Part shown: positions 7,568 to 12,372 of the stretch, in pieces | Layout of the letters: every line of letters begins with the position of its first letter | How positions within the stretch are numbered: position 1 is the first letter of the stretch | NCBI GenBank assembly: GCA_002402635.1 | Contig: DHGE01000143.1 | Span: forward strand, 31,338-43,709 | Direction: 5' to 3' | From: Deferribacterales bacterium UBA4806 | GTDB lineage: Bacteria; Chrysiogenota; Deferribacteres; Deferribacterales; UBA228 | DNA: 12,372 bases | Made by a program: the position numbers and the translations under genes | The notes under the pieces: model-generated | What the model saw: the letters and a program-made list of their open reading frames with translations, nothing else | The model's database searches: none | What the model was told of the DNA's origin: nothing

Positions 7568-7595
7568 TTGACAATAATTTTTAATAAGCTAAAAT
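7568..7595 (+). promoter_or_regulatory. sigma70-type promoter of the selenoperoxiredoxin gene
   Basis: A perfect TTGACA (7568-7573) is followed after 16 bases by TAAAAT (7590-7595, five of six). Transcription should start near 7602, giving a leader of about 20 bases that contains the ribosome binding site GGAGG (7612-7616). Operator site 2 lies about 80 bases upstream of the -35, so any effect of it on this promoter would be indirect or through a longer complex. Confidence 0.7.
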
Positions 7596-7622
7596 TTTAG
7601 TATCACATACCGGAGGTGTTAC

Positions 7623-8348
7623 ATGAAAAAATGCTTAAGCAAATGTTTATCGTTTCTATTTTATTCACTATGTATAAGCTTTATTATGCTAATTGGCAAT
7701 CTTAATGCACAGTCGTCAGGGGTAGGCAATGATAATTTAGCTATTGCTAAAGTGGATAAGGCCGCTCCAAATTTTACAGCAGACGCATTTCACGATGGTG
7801 AATTTAAAAGGGTTTCTCTTTCTGATTATAAAGGCAAATGGGTTATTTTATGCTTCTATCCTGGTGATTTCACCTTTGTTTGACCAACGGAAGTGACAGC
7901 AGTTGCTGCCAAATACAATATTTTAAAATCATTAAATGTAGAAGTTCTATCAATTAGTGTTAATTCTGTACAATCTCACAAAGATTGGCAAGAACAAGAA
8001 TTAAAAAAGATGATCCAGGGAGGAGTAAAATTTCCTATGCTTTCTGATCCTGATGGTACAATTGGAAGAATGTATAATGTTTATGATGAAGAAGACAAGG
8101 TTAATATTAGAGGAAGATTTATAATCGATCCTGATGGGGTAGTTAGAGCAATGGAAGTGTTAACACCGCCGGTAGGCAGAAACATTGATGAAACAATAAG
8201 GCAGATTAAGGCATTACAACACAATAAAAAAACAGGTGAAGTTGTACCTGCCGGATGGTTGCCAGGCAAGGTTACATTAAAACCCAGCGAAGAATTAAAG
8301 GGGAATGTTTGGAAAGTATGGAATCCTAGTTATTCATCTCTTTACTAA
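7623..8348 (+). CDS. exported AhpC/Prx1-type peroxiredoxin with selenocysteine at the peroxidatic site (in-frame UGA 7881-7883)
   Basis: A thiol/selenol peroxidase, 241 residues when UGA is read as Sec. The motif at 80-87 is PGDFTFVU, the family's PxxxTxxC with Sec87 in place of the peroxidatic Cys; the frame continues PTEVTAVAAKY as expected for Prx1/AhpC. Downstream are SVNSVQSHKDW (112-122), KFPMLSDPDG (136-145), RGRFIIDPDG (163-172, R163 being the probable catalytic Arg) and VGRNIDETIRQI (184-195). The resolving-Cys position reads EVVPAGW (V208 instead of the usual C). The only other Cys in the mature protein is C77, so this looks like a one-Sec enzyme. An N-terminal signal peptide (1-29, NLNA|Q) places it in the periplasm. 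GGAGG lies 6 bases before ATG. A SECIS-like hairpin follows the UGA, and a terminator follows the gene. It would detoxify peroxide beside a metal-uptake receptor. A UGA mutation or sequencing error is the only serious alternative. Confidence 0.92.
7881..7911 (+). promoter_or_regulatory. UGA selenocysteine codon and bacterial SECIS-like hairpin
   Basis: UGA is at 7881-7883. CAGC (7897-7900) pairs with GCTG (7905-7908) around the loop AGTT. After one A/C mismatch the stem continues with T7894-A7911 and G7895-C7910. The loop starts 17 bases after the UGA and has a G in its second position. Both agree with the general bacterial SECIS model (hairpin just downstream of UGA, small loop with an early G). 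The fold was judged by eye, not by energy calculation. Confidence 0.7.
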
Positions 8349-8357
8349 TATAGTGTC

Positions 8358-8388
8358 AGGAAGGTCCTTGTGGGCCTTCCTATTTTTT
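8358..8388 (+). terminator. rho-independent terminator of the selenoperoxiredoxin gene
   Basis: AGGAAGGTCC (8358-8367) pairs with GGGCCTTCCT (8372-8381) over 10 pairs, including one G-T, around the loop TTGT. A run ATTTTTT follows. It starts 9 bases after the stop codon. The reverse strand lacks a T tract on its far side, so it should act mainly on the plus strand. Confidence 0.9.
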
Positions 8389-8435
8389 ATAATTATCTGA
8401 ATGTTGTATATACTTAAAATTATATAAAATTGATT

Positions 8436-9062
8436 TTATTTTTCACATATATATATTTTGGATTTTTTAGAAGAGGTGTATGTTTTTCTAACTTTTGAAA
8501 AGTAACTTTTCAAATATATTTCTTCTCTTTTTAATATATTTAGGGCAGCTTTTATGCCCATTGATAAAATCCTTAGATAAAATAAAAATCGTATAAACAT
8601 ATTTTCTGGTATTTCATGCTCCATCATTATAAAGTGACCTGATGGCTTAAGAGTTCTCTTAACTTCATTTAGCAAATTTACCTGATCTTTGTCCTTTACC
8701 TCATAAAATGCATGAGAACAAAATATTTTATCACATTTTGCATTTCTTAACGGTAGCCTTGTAACATCCGCTTCAATTAGATAAATATTATTTTTGTCTT
8801 TAATTTTTTCTTTTGCTTTTTTTAGCATGCCTCTTGAAAAATCAATACCTATGATCAAACTTACATTTGACCTATCAGCCAAATATGCCAGCAATGAACC
8901 AGTACCAGTGCAAATATCTACAACTACCTTATCTCTCTGAGGCTCAATCAGGGCTGCCAGTGCTTTTCTTGCTTCATGTCCGCTATTTTTTGAATGTAGA
9001 TTTACAAAACTGTCATATATTTTAGAAAAGAGGTTGTAAAATTTCCTTCTATATACTCTCAA
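8436..9062 (-). CDS. class I SAM-dependent methyltransferase (UbiE/Methyltransf_11-like)
   Basis: A 208-residue cytoplasmic methyltransferase of unknown substrate. The SAM-binding motif I is VVDICTGTGSL (47-57), followed by the acidic strand IIGIDFS and then EADVTRLPLRNAKCDKIFCSHAFYEV, which covers motifs II and III. The C-terminal third is basic and hydrophobic (RFLFYLRILSMGIKAALNIL), as in relatives that act on lipids or quinones. Its ATG overlaps the stop of the upstream metallo-beta-lactamase-fold gene by four bases (ATGA), so the two are translationally coupled. It is the last gene of a three-gene operon. I see no terminator beyond it. Confidence 0.85.
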   Translation of the reverse strand: MRVYRRKFYNLFSKIYDSFVNLHSKNSGHEARKALAALIEPQRDKVVVDICTGTGSLLAYLADRSNVSLIIGIDFSRGMLKKAKEKIKDKNNIYLIEADVTRLPLRNAKCDKIFCSHAFYEVKDKDQVNLLNEVKRTLKPSGHFIMMEHEIPENMFIRFLFYLRILSMGIKAALNILKREEIYLKSYFSKVRKTYTSSKKSKIYICEK

Positions 9063-9895
9063 TCTATTTCCAATGTAGCTCCCACTGATGCAAAAAAGAA
9101 TCTGTCTTTCAGCTTATTATACAATTTTGCTGCTACTTCCAGTCCTGTGCAGTGGGATGCGCCTAATTTTTTAATATTATATTTATCTACTGCTTCGATT
9201 GTTTTATTTATCTGTTCATCAGTTGCAAAGCCTAAATGTGTCCCACCTAATACTGCATATATCTCATGTTTGTTTGTTTTTTCTATGAAATGGTTAATTA
9301 TATTTATTATGCCTGCATGAGCGCAACCTAAAATAATAACAAGTCCTTTGCTTGTATCAATTGCTAATGAATAGTCGTCTAATATCTCATCGTCTATTAA
9401 ATTGTTATTTTCATTAATTATTTTCATACCAGCATCAATCCTTTCAAAGGGTGTTTTTCTTATTATCTCACCTGATGAATAAACACCATTTAATATTTCA
9501 AAAAAATCTTTAGACAATGAAAACTGAGCCCCTAAACCTTCTAAATAGTCCCTTGTGTAAGGAAGTCCTATAAATTTCTTTTTATCATTTTTTATCCACA
9601 TTCTACCTTTAAATATATCTGGATGAGCATATATAGTAAGTGGGGATTTAATTGAAAGTAAATCGGCAAATCCAAGAGTATGATCATAGTGACCATGTGA
9701 AAGAAATAAAAATTCTATATCTTGTAAGTTTTTACCTAATATTCTGCTATTATTAAGCAAGCCTTTTCCCTGACCAGTATCAAAAAGAAAATTTTTATCA
9801 CTATATTCAACATAGGCTGCAAAGCCATGTTCTCCAATGAGTCCAAAGGGTAAAATTACACTGTTTTCACAAAGGATTGTTATCTTTAATTCCAT
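9059..9895 (-). CDS. metallo-beta-lactamase-fold hydrolase, Dhp-synthase-like (MJ0301) group
   Basis: A metal-dependent hydrolase of about 278 residues. With numbering from the longer start (9901), the metal ligands are HGHYDH (69-74), H195 in GCAHAG, H222 in GGTHLG and H250 in GASHCTG. The pattern LCENSV...LIGEHGFAAYVE...FLFDTGQG (near 10-45) matches the group annotated as 7,8-dihydropterin-6-yl-methyl-4-(beta-D-ribofuranosyl)aminobenzene-5'-phosphate synthase, named for an archaeal enzyme. The true substrate in bacteria is generally unknown. Two ATGs are possible: the first (9901) overlaps the previous stop but has GGAG only 2 bases away, while the second (9895) has GGAG at a normal 8-base spacing, so I chose it. 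It is the middle gene of the DUF3365-hydrolase-methyltransferase operon. Confidence 0.87.
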   Translation of the reverse strand: MELKITILCENSVILPFGLIGEHGFAAYVEYSDKNFLFDTGQGKGLLNNSRILGKNLQDIEFLFLSHGHYDHTLGFADLLSIKSPLTIYAHPDIFKGRMWIKNDKKKFIGLPYTRDYLEGLGAQFSLSKDFFEILNGVYSSGEIIRKTPFERIDAGMKIINENNNLIDDEILDDYSLAIDTSKGLVIILGCAHAGIINIINHFIEKTNKHEIYAVLGGTHLGFATDEQINKTIEAVDKYNIKKLGASHCTGLEVAAKLYNKLKDRFFFASVGATLEID

Positions 9896-9897
9896 AT

Positions 9898-10467
9898 TCA
9901 TCTCTCCAATGGTATTTTTAGTGAAAATGCTCCCCTTATATCACCTTCTTTGTACCCAGTTGCTTCATCTTCAGGATACAATCTCTGAATTGTTTCTTTA
10001 ACTTCTCCAGGTATTTCATTTATTTGCCCGTGGCAGGTTAAACATCTTTTTTGAGCAACAATTGCTTTCATATATCTTAGGTTGTTATTTTCAATATTGT
10101 ATGCTTCTAAATGTTGTATATCCTTTCCTTCATTTTTCCATTGCTCAAAAAGCTTTAAAACCTTTTCTTCCCATTTGTCAGGATTGTTGTCTTTATTTCT
10201 TGTTTTAAGACTTACCCTGTAAATTGTAAGATTTTCCTCTATAGATATTTTTTTTGCAATTTCAGGTGCCATATAACTGCAAACTTCAATACCTGATACA
10301 GGACCACCTTCGGAAATAGCAAAATTTAATGTTGATTCTAACTCCTTTTGCAGTTTTGTAGCTGCATTTCTGCATTTTTCAAAATATTCGTCTAAATTTA
10401 CTCGAAGATGAACTAAGGAAGATGATAGGAAAAAAAATAATAATACAAAAGTAAATATTTTTTTCAT
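9898..10467 (-). CDS. DUF3365 (Tll0287-like) periplasmic monoheme c-type protein
   Basis: A 189-residue exported protein with an N-terminal signal or anchor (MKKIFTFVLLFFFLSSSLVH). The family core is GPVSGIEVCSYMAPEIA (55-71), then the segment ending RYMKAIVAQKRCLTCHG, which carries the single c-heme motif C142-L-T-C145-H146. It ends with YPEDEATGYKEGDIRGAFSLKIP, typical of DUF3365. Related proteins carry one c-type heme and are thought to act as redox or ligand sensors, alone or fused to signalling domains. This copy stands alone, with no output domain. It is the first gene of the operon. Its stop TGA lies within ATGAATATG at the next gene's start. Confidence 0.9.
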   Translation of the reverse strand: MKKIFTFVLLFFFLSSSLVHLRVNLDEYFEKCRNAATKLQKELESTLNFAISEGGPVSGIEVCSYMAPEIAKKISIEENLTIYRVSLKTRNKDNNPDKWEEKVLKLFEQWKNEGKDIQHLEAYNIENNNLRYMKAIVAQKRCLTCHGQINEIPGEVKETIQRLYPEDEATGYKEGDIRGAFSLKIPLER

Positions 10468-10477
10468 ATATAAGCAT

Positions 10478-10506
10478 ATGTTAATAATTATATTGCTTTA
10501 TGTCAA
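10478..10506 (-). promoter_or_regulatory. possible promoter of the DUF3365 operon
   Basis: On the minus strand a perfect TTGACA (10506-10501) is followed after 17 bases by TAACAT (10483-10478, four of six). Transcription would start only a few bases before ATG 10467, and there is no Shine-Dalgarno sequence. Translation would then be leaderless or the true -10 lies elsewhere; a TATAAT occurs inside the spacer. Confidence 0.4.
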
Positions 10507-10527
10507 TTAATATATAAATTTTTAATT

Positions 10528-11154
10528 ATGAAAATAGATGTCTTTGAGAAGTATTTTGATCAATATGATAATTGGTTCTTTAAGCACGCTAAAGCATATC
10601 AATCAGAATTAAAAGCGTTACAACAGGCAAAGGTACCTGGCTTGTCAATTGAAATTGGAGTGGGTACAGGTAAATTTGCAGAACCTCTGGGCATAATCTA
10701 TGGTGTTGAACCATCAGAAAATATGTATAAAATAGCTCAAAAATTGAATATAAATATTATAAAGGGTCAAGCCGAACGTTTACCTATAAAGCCTGACGTC
10801 TTTGATTGGGCCATTATGATCACCACAATTTGTTTTGTAGAAGCCCCTTTTAAATCAATAAAAGAAATGTATAGAATATTAAAATTTGGCGGCAAAAGCT
10901 CAATTGGTATCATTGACAAGGATAGTTATCTGGGGAGAAAATATCAATTAAATAAGGATAAAAGTGTATTTTATAGAGACGCCACATTTTTTTCATCAAT
11001 GGAAATAATAACTTTATTAAAGAAGGCTGAATTTAAAAATATCAGTGCATTACAAACGTTATTTGGTGATGAAAATGATATAGAAAGTAATATTCAATTG
11101 CCAGAATATGGTTTTGGCAAAGGTAGCTTTGTAGTATTATCAGGTTATAAATAA
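10528..11154 (+). CDS. class I SAM-dependent methyltransferase (Methyltransf_11-like), second copy
   Basis: A 208-residue cytoplasmic methyltransferase of unknown substrate, not closely similar by eye to the one at 8436-9062. Motif I is SIEIGVGTGKFA (40-51), followed by YGVEPSENM with the acidic ribose-binding Glu, KGQAERLPIKPDVFDWAIMITTICFV (motifs II and III) and a post-motif segment MYRILKFGGKSSIGIID. It is divergent from the DUF3365 operon. Only 29 bases separate it from the FmdB gene on the same strand, so the two may be cotranscribed. No Shine-Dalgarno sequence precedes the ATG. Confidence 0.87.
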   Translation: MKIDVFEKYFDQYDNWFFKHAKAYQSELKALQQAKVPGLSIEIGVGTGKFAEPLGIIYGVEPSENMYKIAQKLNINIIKGQAERLPIKPDVFDWAIMITTICFVEAPFKSIKEMYRILKFGGKSSIGIIDKDSYLGRKYQLNKDKSVFYRDATFFSSMEIITLLKKAEFKNISALQTLFGDENDIESNIQLPEYGFGKGSFVVLSGYK

Positions 11155-11183
11155 AAGCAATATAATAAAAGGAGGATAATTCC

Positions 11184-11372
11184 ATGCCTGTTTATGAATA
11201 TAAATGCAATGCTTGTAAAAAGCGTTTTACTAAGCTTGTTATAAAAAAGGATACTGTAATAAAGTGCTCTTATTGTAAAAGTACTGATGTTGAAAAACTT
11301 ATGTCTACTTTTAAAACATCGAGTAGTGGTACTTCTGCGGCAAGCAATTGTTCAACTAATAGTTTCACTTGA
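11184..11372 (+). CDS. FmdB-family zinc-ribbon protein
   Basis: A 62-residue protein with the standard FmdB N-terminus MPVYEYKCNAC. One zinc ribbon is built from C8/C11 and C28/C31 and is followed by LMSTFKTSSSGTSAASNCST, a Ser-rich tail usual in the family. The role is unknown; the name comes from a proposed regulator of formamidase/amidase genes. GGAGG (11171-11175) lies 8 bases before ATG. The stop is UGA at 11370-11372, followed 17 bases later by a GC-containing hairpin loop. Read-through would add only U-A-T before TAA. I take UGA as a normal stop but flag it in the findings. Confidence 0.9.
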   Translation: MPVYEYKCNACKKRFTKLVIKKDTVIKCSYCKSTDVEKLMSTFKTSSSGTSAASNCSTNSFT

Positions 11373-11383
11373 GCAACATAACG

Positions 11384-11398
11384 GCATCAGGTTGATGC
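11384..11398 (+). other. short hairpin in the gap between the FmdB gene and the convergent DUF1847 gene
   Basis: GCATCA (11384-11389) and TGATGC (11393-11398) form a perfect 6-pair stem around GGT. An alternative pairing joins TTGAGCA (11369-11375) with TGCTCAA (11396-11402). Neither has a clear T tract after it (TCAAAAATATTT), so it is a weak terminator at best. The rest of the 105-base gap shows nothing else. Confidence 0.4.
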
Positions 11399-11477
11399 TC
11401 AAAAATATTTAGTATGCAAGAGTTTTTTTAATTTAAATAACAATATTTAAAATTCCCATTATCTTTTAATAATTGTA

Positions 11478-12068
11478 TTAAAGAAATTTTCTTAAGTAAT
11501 ACTTTGAATATAGGCTAGCAGCAGTATTGTGCCCCAATACTCTATCTTTTACAATAAATGTCGTTACAGGAGCTTCAGAATATTTTGTAAAGAGTATATC
11601 ATGGCCAATGCAAAGTCCAACAATAATATTCAAATCTGTTTTTTCTCCATTAAGAATTAAAGCTTGTGCTATTGGATTGCAAGTAGCCTCATACCTATCT
11701 GATTTTATGTGAGGAACATTAAATTCATTTTTATCAAACCCACAACTTTTGCAGCAGATGTCAACAACAGTAAAATCTTTTGATAATATTTTTTTCAATG
11801 TACATACCTCTTCAACTAAACCAACACACATTGCTATGCCAATTTTCCTATAATCCATATCCTTGCAGAACCCAATTATTTCTTCCAATCGTGTCCACTT
11901 CATATAGTGTTCAGCCTCAATCTTTGAAGCTGTTTTTAAAATTTTTATATTTTCTTGTTTTTTATATTCCTCATTAGAGATATTTTTATATTTTGTAAAA
12001 TCATATCCCTTTGCACATTCTTTTCCATGGTAACATTGGTTAGTCTTACATGTTGAACAATCAATCAT
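11478..12068 (-). CDS. DUF1847 Cys-rich protein
   Basis: A 196-residue cytoplasmic protein of unknown function, recognised as DUF1847 by its N-terminus CSTCKTNQCYHGKEC and the later segments IGIAMCVGLVEEV, DICCKSCG, EATCNPIAQALILN, VGLCIGHD and APVTTFIVKDRVLGHNTAA. It has twelve Cys (4, 7, 12, 18, 68, 81, 89, 105, 106, 109, 130, 153), suggesting that it binds metal or an iron-sulfur cluster; that is inference. AAGGAGG lies 7 bases before the ATG. It follows the truncated gene at the window edge by 32 bases and is probably cotranscribed with it. Confidence 0.87.
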   Translation of the reverse strand: MIDCSTCKTNQCYHGKECAKGYDFTKYKNISNEEYKKQENIKILKTASKIEAEHYMKWTRLEEIIGFCKDMDYRKIGIAMCVGLVEEVCTLKKILSKDFTVVDICCKSCGFDKNEFNVPHIKSDRYEATCNPIAQALILNGEKTDLNIIVGLCIGHDILFTKYSEAPVTTFIVKDRVLGHNTAASLYSKYYLRKFL

Positions 12069-12100
12069 TGTGGAACCTCCTTATTAATATTTCAATATTT

Positions 12101-12372
12101 TTAAAATTTTCTTAAATAATAACAATTACCTTTATACCATATTTTTTTAAGCAGATTCTTCTCAATCAACCTGTCAACTATCTCCCAATTACTGTTACTT
12201 TTATTTATTAGTCTAACAATTGCATCTTCACGCATGGGATGAACAGCCATTATACTTAATAAGTCCTTTTCAACATTGTCTGTAGTAAAAAATTCATTTC
12301 CTTCATATTCAAAAAGTTTTTCTACATTTGGTAAATTCTTTGAAAAGATAGAATATCCAATATTCAATGAGT
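12101..12372 (-). CDS. C-terminal part of a larger protein (possibly radical-SAM type), cut by window edge
   Basis: The frame is open to the window end. The only start-like codon, TTG at 12367, lies in running protein sequence (S-L-N-I-G-Y-S-I-F-S-K), so the gene almost surely begins outside. The visible residues form a small winged-helix-like tail: VEKDLLSIMAVHPMREDAIVRLI, WEIVDRLIEKNLLKKIWYKGNCYYLRKF. That tail resembles the C-terminal domain I associate with some stand-alone radical SAM proteins, but no CxxxCxxC cluster motif is visible here. Treat the family as a guess. Confidence 0.6.
   Translation of the reverse strand, partial: SLNIGYSIFSKNLPNVEKLFEYEGNEFFTTDNVEKDLLSIMAVHPMREDAIVRLINKSNSNWEIVDRLIEKNLLKKIWYKGNCYYLRKF

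Noticed and set aside
7893..8348. Independent peroxiredoxin gene starting at GTG 7893
   Set aside because: It has no ribosome binding site and would begin four residues past the catalytic position. The upstream frame supplies the missing N-terminal half exactly in phase.
11369..11402. Rho-independent terminator after the FmdB gene
   Set aside because: Hairpins can form, but neither fold is followed by a T tract, so I listed only a generic hairpin.
1..12372. Mobile elements, CRISPR arrays, tRNA or rRNA genes
   Set aside because: No transposase-like protein, regularly spaced direct repeats or tRNA/rRNA-like sequence was seen on reading the window.

Overview
The window is AT-rich and tightly packed. 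It comes from a Gram-negative bacterium with an outer membrane: there is a TonB-dependent receptor, an exported peroxiredoxin and an exported monoheme c-type protein. A UGA codon read as selenocysteine in the peroxiredoxin implies a selenocysteine machinery elsewhere in the genome. Low GC, Cys-rich anaerobe-type families (DUF1847, DUF5320, FmdB) and c-type heme together suggest an anaerobe or microaerophile, perhaps Deferribacterota- or Desulfobacterota-like. I cannot assign a genus from this sequence.

Positions 1-243 hold the 3' part of a DUF5320-like gene with its own terminator. Positions 298-921 encode an uncharacterised membrane protein rich in intramembrane His and Cys. It converges on a minus-strand block that reads, in transcription order, TonB-dependent receptor (7406-5167, broken by a one-base frameshift), acyl-ACP thioesterase-like protein (5022-4285), Fur-family regulator (4229-3816), and an overlapping BtuCDF/FecBCD-type ABC transporter: binding protein, permease and ATPase (3847-928). 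Receptor plus ABC transporter plus Fur-type regulator make a metal or metal-chelate uptake locus; the substrate is not decided by the sequence.

Divergent from the receptor is a peroxiredoxin gene (7623-8348). Its peroxidatic cysteine codon is an in-frame UGA followed by a SECIS-like hairpin. It has a sigma70-type promoter, a strong ribosome binding site and a rho-independent terminator. Three related near-palindromic sites with a TGCAA...TTGCA core lie at the start of the binding-protein gene, at the start of the receptor gene and in the receptor/peroxiredoxin intergenic region. They may be operators of the local Fur-family regulator.

Positions 8436-10467 hold a minus-strand operon for a DUF3365 monoheme protein, a metallo-beta-lactamase-fold protein and a class I methyltransferase, with overlapping or touching ends. 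Divergent from it are a second methyltransferase (10528-11154) and an FmdB-type zinc-ribbon protein (11184-11372). The window closes with a minus-strand DUF1847 Cys-rich protein and the C-terminal part of another gene cut by the window edge. I see no tRNA, rRNA, insertion sequence or CRISPR array. No gene-free stretch exceeds 300 bases; the longest, 7407-7622, is the receptor/peroxiredoxin control region.
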